Source of the DNA: Steromphala cineraria
Taxonomy: Eukaryota > Mollusca > Gastropoda > Trochida > Trochidae
DNA length: 64,000 nt
Direction of reading: 5' to 3'
NCBI GenBank assembly: GCA_916613615.1
Contig: OU744725.1
Location: 69,528,754 to 69,592,753 of the forward strand
In this document: piece after piece, positions 22,080 to 34,731 of the stretch
Layout: each line of letters opens with the position of its first letter
How positions within the stretch are numbered: position 1 is the stretch's first letter
Notes under the pieces: generated by a model
What the model was told of the DNA's origin: nothing
Database searches by the model: none
What the model saw: only the letters and a program-made list of their open reading frames with translations
Program-made: the position numbers and the translations under genes

Positions 22080-24450
22080 AAAAACTTTCTCGTCATACTC
22101 CTTAAAATGAATCTACGCATATTGCCATATTTTTTTCATTATTATTTACTTTTATTAATTTATATTAAATATAATTAATCTGCTTATCCTTTTTAAATTT
22201 CACATTTTACATTGTCTGCATCATGAAAGTCTATTTATTTTTAGTAGGGACAAAGTAGAAGTCAAGTTGACAGAAAACCAGACTAAGAAAGGATATGATT
22301 TGCTACTGTACCATGGGTTGAATATCTTTATCAAATAGGTCAAAAGATATGTAGATTCTTGTGAGCAAAGAACAAGCTAATTAGGTTAATATATCATGAG
22401 AGATGTGGTGGTGGAAATGCCAAATTGATTTAGTAGAATTTCACTTATTCAGCTGCATTAAAATGTTCTACAAAGATGCGCTAAATGTGAATATGCCATT
22501 TTGAGCATCATGATAAGACCACCAATATTTCTAATAAATATTGTATATACATGTATTAACGCTAGTAAAAGGGGATTTGAGAAAAAAAAGTCAAATTGCA
22601 TCAAGGTGGGATCAATAAGCTACTGTGAACTCCTCTGATAATATGACAATGCAATGTACATCAAAGTGGATTTACATATTTTGCATATTTTCGTCAACAG
22701 AAACAGAGTGATAATATTAACCTTCAAAAAGATTAGTTATTTTCTGAGTTTGATTTCACATTAGCCGTTGACCTACAAAGTTAAGTAACATTACATTATT
22801 AAGTCAAAGAATGTCGAATTACCTTAAAGTGAGTTTGTTATGCAATATTTATCATAATTTCATTTCATGGAGATATACCAAATATTGCTGAAAAGTATCA
22901 GCTTTAGTGTATAAACTATGCAACTTAAAAAAAGTAAAATAAATTATTAACATGTTCGCTATCATCAATTCAATGTTCAAGTAAAATATAATGATTGATT
23001 CAGAAAATAACGTTGGGGCAGATACATTGAATCTTAAGATGACATCTGAAATCGGTTTTGAGAAAGGGTTTGCTACATTCAGCATTATTTGACTTGCGTT
23101 AGACGAGTGGCCTCGGGTCATAGCAGGATGATTAGCTGAATTGTAGGTTTGTATTTTAAAAAGAAAACAATATTAATACCGTTTCTTTTTAACTTTACAT
23201 AATTTGAAAACAAAAGTGATTGATTTAAATTGTTTATGTTATCTTTCTGGAGGCATGCCTATTTAGAGGTTATTATAGCAAGCCTGCTGTGTATCTGATG
23301 AAAAAACTATTTATGTGTTCATGTCATGGTGAGTGAGCTTATCAGTTGTTTTCAACTTTCGACAAGTACATCTTAAAATATATTTTCTATACTGGGTTAT
23401 TTCATGAGAAGCGGGGACAAATTTAAATTAGAGACTTTGTGGAAGATATCTGTCTCTGTTACAGGAAGAAGCAGAAATATTTGGCAATTAGGATCTCTTG
23501 AAACTTTTCATAAATCTGACCCTGTTTCTGAAGCCATAGATCAATTCCTTTATAATTTGAAACTATTTTTAAACAAAACTATCATCCAACTGATTTTAAA
23601 AAAGGAGAAATGTTTGCAAATACCGAAATGATATCACGAAATATAATTTTATATCTATATGTAGCTATCTTTTTAGGTTTTTTTTGCAACTGAAGATCTA
23701 TTGTTTACTGCACGCTGGTACCGTTTTGTTCTCCAACTTTTTATCATGACCATTAGGAAATTTGTTGCAATCATACTTATTGCAAAACATGAGTTATTCT
23801 TCCGCGGGAATAGCCCTAAATCACAATACAGGAAAAAAGTCATTGGCAAAAAACCCAATAAGACTGATTAAGAAAAATACAGTTGACATGTGGAACAAAT
23901 ACCTGTACAACATATACAAGTTTACTGATTTTATCAAGCAGCTTTACAACTCATCAACGACTTCTGAATCGTTTACTGATTGTATCAAGCAGCTTTACAA
24001 CTCATCAATGATTTCTGAATCGTTTACCACATTTCAAGTTAGTTGCCAAGCATGAAAGTGTATGGAACTGCAGTCTATTATTATTGGTAACTGGACGAAC
24101 AAAATCAAGCAATAGCAACAACTATAATTTATTTCAATGTCTTGTAGAAAACCTGCAATTTCATAAACTGATTGAATTTTTCAAGAACAAGTCAAAATAA
24201 TTATCTTTTGACAAGAATCATTAAAACATTCAATTGCATTTTCGGCAAATATGAATTTCTGTTGTATTTCGGTATGATACATTTAACGGTTTGAAGAACA
24301 TTTTTAAAAACAAAATCATGTTTAATAAAAGACAAAACTATCGTAACAGTCATGTCATCGTGATTACAGACCAATAAAGAGGCTTCAGTTATGCCAATGC
24401 GAACTTTACAGACAGCATCGCGATATGATTGTTTGATTGTTTCCACATTC
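22080..24450 (+). repeat. Segmental duplication, copy B part 3 (direct partner 6580-9010)
   Basis: See copy A part 3 for anchors. Copy B is expanded near 23740-24020 by sequence absent from A, including the 51-bp repeats listed separately. Confidence 0.8.
23921..24022 (+). repeat. 51-bp tandem duplication (2 units)
   Basis: TTTACTGATT.TATCAAGCAG (start of unit) occurs at 23921 and 23972, and a third partial start lies at 24023. Because 51 is a multiple of three, the overlapping 97-codon frame at 23762-24055 contains a doubled 17-residue peptide (TDFIKQLYNSS / TDCIKQLYNSS). Copy A has only one such unit, so the duplication is local to B. Confidence 0.85.
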
Positions 24451-25278
24451 CAGATTTTTTAATTATCAAGTAGTTAATAGATTTAGAACTTCAGAGAGGC
24501 TTACTTACTAAGGAGGCACCTGAGACCTCGGGTTGTGATTAATGAGAATATTCACGCTTTCATGTGACATTAACCCTTATCTAAGACAACGAACATGACT
24601 TTGGTATTTTAAGTGAAATCGTACATGTATATATTACAGTCTCTCATATATCAATGAACAATTGATACTATATAACCTTGGTTTAATCGCTTGGACTAAC
24701 AGTATCATATATATCCATTTTAATAGTTACATTGGATAATGGCAAATGCTTTAATAAATCATTTATGATTAGTTCCTTCTTGGGTACTAAATCAGGGCAC
24801 TATGTTTATAAAAATTAGCAACCTAAAGAATATCATGACAGTGTATTCATATTCTTCGAGATTCAGAGGTACAAACCAATCAATACATACGTCTTTATTT
24901 CATTTTCTTTGCCGATCCAGCATACTTAAGAATAGGTTTTAGAATAGAGTTTATTACACATATGCTTTTGAAGATATGTGAAGACATGCACGTGCCCATT
25001 CTTCATATAATTCATAAATGCAGATTCGGTACCTTCTCAGTTCAATCCAATATTCTTCATTATCATAATTCATTTACATTCACGTAACATTCTTCATGAT
25101 AATTCGACTGAAGACTAATGAAGTATTTGGCATAGTCTTAACACATTGACTGCAAAGTTAAACCAAACAACTTGATAAGTAAATCACATAAATAATAGTT
25201 TTGAAATGCGAATGAGATTTAGCTAGACAGTTTATAATTAATGTTAGTGTATTGCCCTTGTTGTAGTTACCATTTTCA
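24451..25278. other. Intergenic, no recognised feature
   Basis: AT-rich, non-coding. Confidence 0.45.
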
Positions 25279-25320
25279 TGGAACCTTTGAACCTTTGAAC
25301 CTTTGAACCTTTGAACCTCA
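25279..25320 (-). repeat. Octamer repeat GGTTCAAA, possibly a retroelement tail
   Basis: Five copies of AACCTTTG on the plus strand (GGTTCAAA on the minus). On the minus strand the tract follows a more GC-rich stretch (25320-25400) ending ATTTAGATTTATTGA. That order resembles a LINE 3' end with a short-repeat tail, but no diagnostic protein motif is visible. Confidence 0.55.
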
Positions 25321-26889
25321 ATAAATCTAAATCTTTGTGACCCGCTCCACACGTGACTGCAAGCGCTCAAACAGAGTGACCTCCTTTGGCCATCAATAGA
25401 ATTTAGAATACTTAAAATATCTTTAGTTTTGGCTGTTGCATTATGGAACGAACTTTTCGGATAGAAATGCAATTGTTCTTTTTTCCTTGTATAAACATGT
25501 CCTGAACTTTCTTGATATTGGGTCTAGATCATTAGTCAGTGGATACTGCGTGTTCAATTGAAACTTTAAGTTCCAGACAATGTGGTAATATGACACTGAT
25601 TGAGAATATTTTGTTGCATATCAAAATGTTGAATCAGAACAAAGTCAAATCTTGAAATTTCAGATGTGATGTATTGTTGATTACCATCTGCTGACTTCTA
25701 CATCGATTTTAAACTATCCTAACCATTTGGACACATACTTGGTTATCCTCGACGTGATAAAGGTACGTCAATATTGATCTTGATTACTCTAGGATAGGGC
25801 ATACAAGTCATCTTATGTCAAAGCAATCATATCACTAATAAAGACGATGTCAAAAGAAAGTAGCGATCGCTATTTTGTGGAATATTTTATGACTTTAATT
25901 GATCACCATTGTATTCGAGACGCTGTTAAGACACACTTTTAATTGCTCTAGTTGGATTGTTTTGCACGTTTGCGATGAATGTCAGAAACGTACTAATACT
26001 TTGTCTTAATTACCTGAGTCGCTTTAACACAGTTTACAATGTTGTAATATTTCCGAAAACGAGAAAACATCAATTTCCAGATCCCTGGGTGATTAACAAA
26101 TGGGATAAATATTGATCTTGCTACAATGATGAAAATATCACCTCTTTAAATGAGATAAAATTTGAAAGCCATGTCCTACTAATTGAGAAACAACCATAAT
26201 TCATTTAATTGATATGCCAATTTGAAGCCTGAATAACCAGTTGTCTGTAATAATAGTGTTAGATATTGAAGGAGCTTTATGGAATGTAGAAGAAGGTTGA
26301 ACATGGTTATTATAAATGACATGATTGAAGACAAGAACTGTTTCTTAAGTGCATAGAAATGTTTACCGCAGTCGATCTAATATGTTTGTTTGAATAAAAA
26401 TGGTTTTCTGTTAACCACACTGTCATCTAATATCTTATGAAAAATCAATTTATTTTGTAAAATACTTCATTCAACAATGTCGAAGTTATGTAATAAAAGC
26501 TAAACCAGACAAGAAACATTTATTACTCAAGTTACCCGTAATGTATTAAATTAAAATCAAACATGACTCGACCAAAACAAGCATTTATCGTAATTACTGT
26601 AAATGTAGTTGTTGTGAACATGTTCTATGCAATATTAGCTTATTAATATATTTTTCTAGAGTTCTCAATAAGAATTGTCCCTTCAAAGTCGGCTGCTTTG
26701 AGCTGTTCATTACACTGAAGGGTAATTTGAGTTTGACAAAAATCACTTTAAATCTAATTAGACTTCCTTAATAAAAATCACAAGTTTCTTTTCAGAGATA
26801 AAAACATATAATGGCTGTGGAAAGTCGAGTGCCTTTTGAGATTTCTACGAGGATGCGGATAAAGAGGAATATTTGGGGTTTTTTTTATA
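25321..26889. other. Intergenic, no recognised feature
   Basis: AT-rich, non-coding. The 104-codon frame at 25158-25472 spans the octamer repeat and is not supported. Confidence 0.45.
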
Positions 26890-28020
26890 GCTCAGAAAGG
26901 GGAGTTCAGTGATGAATCTCACAGTTATGTAGGTAGATGTTTATTCATATTATTCATATTATGCATCTCTATATATGTTGATAATAACGTTAAACCGCAT
27001 GCTCCCTTCTGATCGGATTTAACGAGGTAATGTATCCGGTGTACAATTCAGGAACCTTAAAGTGGAGGTTACACAAAATAACCGTCGGAATGTGTCATTT
27101 TCGTAAATGCTGTCTGTTAAATGAACGAAACACGATCATGTGAACGTAAGGACTATTTTGACAATGTAGCCTTGCACAGTGATTAAGCCACCATAGCATA
27201 ATGTTTACATCAAAAAATAAAACCAGTTTGATGCGACTAGATATTCATAGTTGAGTTTATAATAAAACATAAGAGGAAATAAGTTAGATATATTTCATGA
27301 CATTTTCTATGAAGTACTTTTTGCCAATGGAATAACACGGGGGAAGCTTTATGTTACTTGTTACAGCCATTTTGCTGTAATTTAAATATGCGTTTGATTT
27401 CAATTTTGAATTATGTTTTGAATTTCATTTCCCTCATATTTCAAAGTCAGAATTTAAAAAAAATGCTACGCCAGTTGGCAAGTTTAACGTTTCAAACAGG
27501 CTATAAACAGCGTTGACAAAAGCATTCTGAAATTCTTAACTGAATTGTTAAAGTTTTGGCTATATCAATGACCAGACCAATGTTTTTCAACAACAACTAT
27601 ACAACAATTTCTTGAAGATATACCCATTCTACCTGTTTCAGTATGAAGAAACTTAGCTAAGTCAAAAGTTTACCATAACGGATATTACTTGTTACAGAAG
27701 GTAAAGTTATAGAAAAATTTGATGTATCGAGGAATTGTTTTTATCCAAATGTTTCCTATTCGATAAAGTACCCACTCGTTTTCTAATTAGTGTTCCTTCA
27801 GCATTATAGCATAAATAATTTCGACATTATAAAGTATCATATTTCCTTAAACTTAAAAGGAAACAGAATTTTAAGTTAATTAAATACAAAACGTTTTCAT
27901 TAAATTACCCTGAGGGAATTAGCATGTAGCTAACACATTCAAAGAAGATTTGAATTAACAACAAACCCATTTTAAAACCTAATCTTAATATCAAGTAAAG
28001 GTTGAAATGTTTTCAACCCT
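26890..28020 (-). repeat. Segmental duplication, copy C (inverted partner of 1795-2850)
   Basis: Collinear in reverse orientation with copy A part 1 across about 1.1 kb; anchors are given there. Further anchors: GAGTTCAGT..CAGTTATGTA..ATTCATA..TATATATGTTGAT (26900-26982) and TTACTTGTTACAGA..GTAAAGTTA (27685-27710). Confidence 0.7.
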
Positions 28021-28429
28021 GTACATTTTTTATTTTCAAACTTCATAGGCTGCTTGATGAAAGATTGACTTTGTCAATCACTGGCACATTAACTTCAAAC
28101 CCATTGTTCTCAATCATACGAGGTTGAATGTAGAATAAAATTGTTCACTTTTTTTCTTAAAACTGTTAAATATTGCCGCTACCAACTATGAGGAGCTTCA
28201 CATCACACACACTTTTCGTTTAATATGAAATGGTTATTCTTCTTTATACAATGTTTTATGATTTTGAAACAGATCATGTCATGAAATAGTGACCAAGCCT
28301 CTGTTCTTATTCGCCAAATTTGTTGGGTAGAATTGGAGTTGCCTGATTGGAGGCAATAAAAGTAAGATGTGCAATATGCGACGCAAAGACATTGTGATAT
28401 GAACCATTCTTTCCATGTGATAAGCGTTG
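28021..28429. other. Intergenic, no recognised feature
   Basis: No supportable gene. The 92-codon minus frame at 28203-28481 runs into the adjacent repeat. Confidence 0.4.
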
Positions 28430-28740
28430 TTATTTGGTCATAACCTTGCTGTGACCTTGACCTTTGACAGATTGTAACCAAAATATTTCCATTTGTTTAA
28501 CTTCTCCGAAAATGATATAAACCAAGCTTCATAGCACTTAAACTATTCAAGTTATTGTGTTAACAAGGAACTCTTGACCTTGACCTCTGACCTTGAAAGT
28601 AAACATGTCAAAATAGTTCCCCTGAGGTATAAGTAGTAAGTTGTGAAAAAGAGTTCTGGAAAGCTTAGTGGAAAAAAAGTAAATGTCAGTCATACGATTT
28701 GGGTCGCTGCAGCGGGGGTAGCAAACTGCACAAAACTGAT
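28430..28740 (-). repeat. Single-unit copy of the AAGGTCAAGGTCAC repeat family
   Basis: The reverse complement matches one unit of the 38.48-39.60 kb array in order: CTTTCCAGAACTC, CACTTTCAAGGTCAGAGGTC, ATAACTTGAA..GTTTAAGTGCTATGAAGCTT, then TTGGTTACAATCTGTCAAAGGTCAAGGTCAC. The end near 28705 (GCTACCCCCGCTGCAGCG) corresponds to the GCC-rich start of the other copy. Confidence 0.75.
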
Positions 28741-29581
28741 AACATCCCCGACCTTACCGTAGTCCGGGCTGCAAATAATTGACGTCTCACTGCTCCAAAA
28801 ATGACATCTAATTTTAAAAATAAAATGAGCATTCTGTCAAGGTCATAGTAATCGATTACAACATCACCAAATTTTCACTTTCAAATAGCAATTAATCGTA
28901 CAAATATGCACTCTTGTTATTCATGTTTAGCAATGACTATAGGATGCTGTTAGAAATGAACGGAGCAGGAAGTAATAGAGTAAAGCCATGCTATGGATTC
29001 ATTCTATAAGTTCAGGGTCATTTCTCCTAATATTTAGCACTAGGTTTAATGTCTCAGGAAGGGACACGTGCTTGTACATGTAATGTGTCAGTATCACTTG
29101 ATTTAGGTCTCCTCAATCAACTTGGCATTGGTTTTGTTTGACCTTTCACTTTCAATGTGCTGAAGCTGCATCATTGTCGTATCAGATGCAAAACCAGCAA
29201 TTCTTGATTATATCTTTTATCAAAACCTTTGTAGCGTTAATATATACATAGAGAATATAGCACATTAATTGTATTAAAGATAAAGAATGGGCTATGTGAA
29301 CTGATAATGGTTATCTAAGTTCTGATTTTGATAACATAAACAATAGTATAGGCATCTATCGAATATTTTTTAAGTAAAGTAATCAATACCATAGATAGCA
29401 TAAAAATGTGATGTGTATAGATCCGTTTAATTTTGACACATGCATTCTTTAAGTATTCAATCATATATTTAAAATGCATCGCAAAAGTGTACTTGCCTAT
29501 CCTGTGTTCATTTAAGGTATTCATATTACTCTTTATAATATACTCATATAGTAGTGCAAGGGTGTAATACGGAATACTTCT
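28741..29581. other. Intergenic, no recognised feature
   Basis: AT-rich, non-coding. Confidence 0.45.
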
Positions 29582-29620
29582 TCAAATTCTGTATTGCACG
29601 TCAAATTCTGTATTGCACGA
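29582..29620. repeat. 19-bp tandem duplication
   Basis: TCAAATTCTGTATTGCACG is repeated twice head to tail. Confidence 0.85.
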
Positions 29621-29812
29621 CTGTCGGTTCAATTTGTTCAAGATTCGGCAATCCTCGAAACTTTCTGTTTCATTTTCCTCCTTCATACATCGGAATTCAT
29701 GTGACTCAACGCTTTTAGAGTAAACCTCCTTTTTCATCAGCAAAAAAAGGACTACGAAACATGGAAATCCTAAAACAAATTCCGAGAACATGGGTAGCGA
29801 TACTTCGCCTTA

Positions 29813-29861
29813 TGACGTCGTAGTCGGCAACGATTATGACGTCATATCCCTGTTGACGTCG
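29813..29861. promoter_or_regulatory. Cluster of three CRE-type TGACGTC sites
   Basis: TGACGTCG at 29813, a perfect palindromic TGACGTCA at 29837 and TGACGTCG at 29854, all within 49 bp. TGACGTCA is the binding site of CREB/ATF bZIP factors. Three sites this close are unlikely by chance and are typical of a CREB-responsive promoter. A minus-strand 69-codon frame begins 22 bp away at 29791, with a hydrophobic N-terminus. On the plus side a less AT-rich stretch (29990-30155) ends at a donor-like AAG/GTGAGA. Neither transcript can be confirmed from sequence. Confidence 0.5.
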
Positions 29862-30759
29862 TTCAAAAGAAGTAAATGAGTAAAGTATTTTGTAAAAATA
29901 AAAAGATAATTTGATTTAATTTTTATCATTTTGGTTAGATAGATTGAAAATATTTCATACGAAAATTATTAGAACGAAGAGAAGTAGAAGATAGAAGATT
30001 AGTTGGGGTTATCAAATCGAGGCCACTCTATTCCTGGGCACGAGAAGCCCCAATGCAAGCTGAAGAAACCCACAAAGTGCGAAAGACCTTAAGGATTAGT
30101 TGACAGCAATATCCGATGATAATGACCGGCTATATTAAAGCTTAAAGGTGAGACATCCATTCTCATAGAGACTAAAAATCACCACTTGGTTATGAATTGC
30201 TAGTCAAAATGAAACAATTATCCTGCTGTTTTGAATTCAAGATTGAAGCTGTTTATACTGTTTGTTGAAAGGCATTTTTCATAAATGAACATTTGTGTGA
30301 TATTCAAAACAAATTAAATGCTAGTATATTTTACTCAATGGAATGTAAAATCTGATTGCTTTGCTGTTGTTGATGACTTATTGCTGAAAGTGTTGTAAAA
30401 TTGGTATGACGATTGTATGCTTTACATTATTATTTCCATAGAATGGGTATAGACATTTATGTAAAAATAGGAAAAAAATTCTACAAATGTATGGTTCAAA
30501 TGTGTCGAGTAAGCAAGTAAAGCATTATGACTTTTAAAATAAATAATCAGACGTTTTGACATTTCAGTGAATTAAGCCGTATTTATCTTTGATAACAGAT
30601 TACTTCGATTTTTACATACAGTCTGGAATTTGTAGTTTTGAAGACAGAAATTGTATCTGAATTATCCATAGAAAGTTCTGTATATTTGTCCTTTACATTC
30701 GGTATAAATTTTCAAATACTGTACCATACGGGGAGTGTGGGAGTAACCTCCTTGTGTAT
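29862..30759. other. Intergenic; possible non-coding first exon, otherwise nothing recognised
   Basis: The stretch 29990-30155 is less AT-rich than its surroundings and ends with a donor-like GTGAGA, but has no open frame. Confidence 0.3.
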
Positions 30760-30861
30760 CTTATTTTGCTAAATGCATTAAGTATTGGCTACGTTTGTTA
30801 ATATTTGTAACTTATTTTGCTAAATGCATTAAGTATTGGCTACGTTTGTTAAGATTGGAAC
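30760..30861. repeat. 51-bp tandem duplication
   Basis: CTTATTTTGCTAAATGCATT followed by AAGTATTGGCTACGTTTGTTAA occurs at 30760 and 30811, almost identical, implying a recent duplication. Confidence 0.9.
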
Positions 30862-30899
30862 GCCAACGCATTTCAAAGTTGTAATATGTTATTGCCCAT

Positions 30900-30903
<4 letters not shown>

Positions 30904-30983
<80 letters not shown>

Positions 30984-30995
30984 GAGAGAGAGAGA
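30904..30995. repeat. (GA)n microsatellite
   Basis: About 46 dinucleotides, interrupted once by ACAGACAG. It explains the Ser-Leu and Arg-Glu repeats in overlapping reading frames. Confidence 0.98.
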
Positions 30996-33369
30996 CTAAT
31001 TTGGGTCAATTGTGTTTAAAAACATTGTTAATTTATAGATAATGATTCTGTTTTGTCGGCTAACCTGGACATTGGGAGATCCTGATTTAGTTTATTTGGG
31101 GTTTTAAGTCAAGGATTGTTTAGATCGGAACTTGACATTCTTCTCTTCTCTTGGAAGTGTTATGATTCCTTTAAGTCTTTACTTGACTGTGGAAAATATT
31201 TGTTCCTCATAATTTCTTTTGAACGTAGACATTGATTTACTCGTTAGAGAAGCGGACTGTACAGCAGAAAAGGTAAGAAAGGAAAGGCACTCCACATTTT
31301 TGGCAACAAATTTTTTCTGACAAAAAAATAGACATTGTGATATTAAAAATAATCGTTAAAGCGAAGAACATATGATACAGACAACGTTTTGCATCTTTTG
31401 GATATTCGCATGAATAAAATATTGCATTTGTATTTCTATGTGAAAATAAAATTTCATTATACCCAAATTAAAAGTGAGTACTTGTTAGTGTACTAGCTAG
31501 AACCAAACCTAATTATTTTTAAAATGATAGTACCTTTACAATTTCAGTCGTATTTTTTAAAAAGTGTCAAAAGGAATTGTCTTTCTTTGAAGAAACTATT
31601 CTTAATATTTACATATATCATATCAGAAGAGATACATTATTATAAAAACCTAGCTTTCCCAAAGTATCGCTTTCAAATTTGAATATTTTGGTTCTTTAAA
31701 ACAAAATAATGCATCAATCACATCCTAAATACCGCATTTGAGCAATAACCATCTCAAAGCATCGTTAAACACTGTAATTATTCATCCTAAAAGAATACAT
31801 AAACTGATCCTAATAAATGTCAAATCAAACACAGAAGTTTGAGAAAAATTGAGATTAGTATTTCGAAAGGATTGCAAATGTTCGTCCTTAGTCACCTATG
31901 ACAGCTTTTCAGTTATAAACACTTTAACTTGATATTTCGTAAGAAAACAATAGTAAAAAATGAATTAGTGGCCATGTAGCTCATCAGGCTTTATATTTTA
32001 TCATAAAATAATTATGTTAAAAAATCAATATGAATTATCTGGAAAACGAATCAGGGTTTAAACAAATGTCAGTTAATCATTTGCAGTGGCCATTCAGCGT
32101 ATAAAGCAGAAAACGTGTTTGCAAATATGTTCATTAATTTCTACTAGGGAAGACAGAAAGCTTCTCCATAAATGAATGCGTGCCGGAGTCTTTGAGCCAC
32201 AAGGTGACCATTTTAATTGCTAACAATCCTGATTTCCTCTGAGAGAAAAGCAGACATAGGGTTCGACGTATAGAAGACAAATACCAACTTGCTAAAGAGT
32301 CCCTACTCCTATAAGCGACGCAAAGGTATCTCTAGAGCATTCATTGGGATCATGAGTAACCAAATCTTCAATTATAATCCACCTAGGGCAAGACCAATGA
32401 ACATGAATTTACCCTTTGTTCTGGACTAGAAGATGCAAATATAGCTTTTAATGACGGGTGTCTGATTTTCTAGTCCATGATTTCCTAATTCGGGCCAGCA
32501 GACTTTGTACTCGTTCTAGTAAACCAATCAATTTGGCTTAGAAGTAAACACGTGAAATATTGGATGGACTGACTGACGCAAGACGCCATGCTTTAAGCAT
32601 TTTATATATTATGTAATACAACCAACATCCTTTGGTAATGTATAGTATAGTATAGTTAAGATGATAATTCATATACAGTGCTATTACCAATTGCAGACAA
32701 AACTTTGATCGGTAGATAGAATATCAAATTTTATCTTTTCTACACTGACTTCCAAAAGAAACTTTGCATCATTTTGTAATGATTCTGATTGAAGAATGAA
32801 AAACGATAGTAATTTAAAACAAAGTACCTCTTATTAATTAATCAGCGAATCCAAATAAAAGGTTGGAAACCCACTTTTGCACCTTTTTGATCTAAAGTGG
32901 GCAGGGGTCAAAATTTTGGTTGTTAAGACGTTGAAATGATTTTTTCGCAATGATTTCGTTAAAGTACTGAAATGTACCAGGTTTGAGCAGCCCGAGTGTT
33001 ATAACTTCCAAATCTGCCATGAGTAACAAAACAGGTCAAACGTTAAATTACGTCTTCTGTCAACTTTCAACTTCACATTTCGTCTGCATCGAAACTTTTC
33101 CATTAATGGGAATGTTTGGACACAAGTCTTACTTGTCATATTGACACATCTTTGAGTCGAACAAATGGTACCCAGCCTTAAGAGCTCAACAATCGCAATT
33201 AAATATTGTTATTGCATGCCAATTCTGACGTAATACCTTCGAATGAAATTGCCATGTGTCGATGTTTAGTGACCAATAACTATCAACTTAGCAGTCGATG
33301 AGTTCTGATTAGATCTGTCCAAGTTCACTAGAACATAACAACATGCCGACCTTTGATGTTTGCTATCTC
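30996..33369. other. Intergenic, no recognised feature
   Basis: AT-rich, non-coding. A GTAGCTCATCAGG motif at about 31977 resembles the end of the 721-1292 element, without the rest of it. Confidence 0.45.
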
Positions 33370-34255
33370 TGACGTCACTAAGAGACAACGTTAGCGGTGG
33401 TCTAACGTCACAGATATCGGCTCTCATGCAGTGGAAAAACAACTGTTTTTTGTGTTTCAGGGTTGTCAGTATTCCTCACAACATCTCTGTATAGCCGGAT
33501 CAAGTAACCATTAAAAATGAAGGAACACTACCGATTCTGACGTCAGAATCCAATATTACTTCTTTTAAAATGACATATCGAAACTATGAAATATGGATGT
33601 TGTCACTTAAGTTCGCAATGACATATAAACCTAAACTTTTATGCTTAAAACTTAAAATTGAGCAATATTCATGCTTTGTGATGAACAAATACAAACATGT
33701 CAAAATCACGTTACTTGGTGTTATATCACGTGACCAAAACATTGCATAACCATAAAGACTGTTGGTCAACCCTTTAGTTATCAAACCAGCTGAAAACCGG
33801 TTTGGTGTATCTAAAATAAATAATAATTGACAAAAATGAGCAAAACTACCCATGTAACGAGAATAGCCGCTGTTCCTACAGTAATAAAGACAGATTTATG
33901 ACATCACTGAAATAACATAAAACAGTTGTCTCTTCGTTGCATGAAGGCTGATATATGTTACACTTCTACCGCAAACGGCCATGGTTAGTACACATCATTG
34001 GTGGGCATCCTGTATGTGCCACACGTTGATGATTCCAACCAATCAGAGCGCTTGATTTGGTCACCCTCCTCATTCTATCATCCATTTGTGCCGAGATGGA
34101 TACTTTTAGCCTATGAATAAACCAATGTTATTTCCCCTTTAAAATTAGATAGTTTGCTGTAAAAAGAAATGTTGGATTAATGAGGTACTTTGAAATTCAT
34201 ATCCTCTTTCGTTCTTTCACCAGCACAACAGGCGATAAAGCTCTCTTTGACGTCA
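33370..34255. promoter_or_regulatory. Region with three consensus CRE octamers
   Basis: TGACGTCA occurs at 33370-33377, 33538-33545 and 34248-34255. The middle site is the core of a perfect 18-bp palindrome GATTCTGACGTCAGAATC (33533-33550). Near matches lie at 33226 and 33402. No coding exon is visible beside them, so a regulatory role is inference. Confidence 0.4.
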
Positions 34256-34731
34256 GTTTAGTTGTAAGCCTCTTGTGTACTCTTTGAAGTAAAGAATGAT
34301 CGGAAATTGCTAAAATAACAAATCTTAATGCCAAAGAATATCATCATTAATCAGTTTTCTTAAAAGTTGGTATTGGATCCTAATATCAAAATGCCATACA
34401 TTGTTTGATGTGTTACATGTTTAGGTTAAAACATTTACTTTTTAGAGTTAAATATCTACATTTTTTTCATTCTTATATTATAGTGCAAAGTAAGTCTCAA
34501 AGAAAACAATTTCAATCAATCATGAATCTTGATAACTTTTTGATAAAACTGCAAACTCTTCCGGAAGAATAAAGGCAATCAAGCTTTGATTGTTGTTCAA
34601 AGTGTCTTGTTCTATCTTTTCTTTTCAGATTCTTTGATCATTCTTTCAAACTCTTATACAAATTGAACTGTTATGTTTGTCCAAAAGGCTGATTAACAGT
34701 CAATATTTTCAATTTCTTGATAAAAGTACAT
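34256..34731. other. Intergenic, no recognised feature
   Basis: AT-rich, non-coding. Confidence 0.4.

Noticed and set aside
25158..25472. 104-codon minus frame
   Set aside because: Its repetitive RFKGSKVQRF part is the octamer repeat. The rest shows no retroelement motif strong enough to name.
30812..31042. Frames rich in Ser-Leu or Arg-Glu
   Set aside because: Direct translation of the GA microsatellite.
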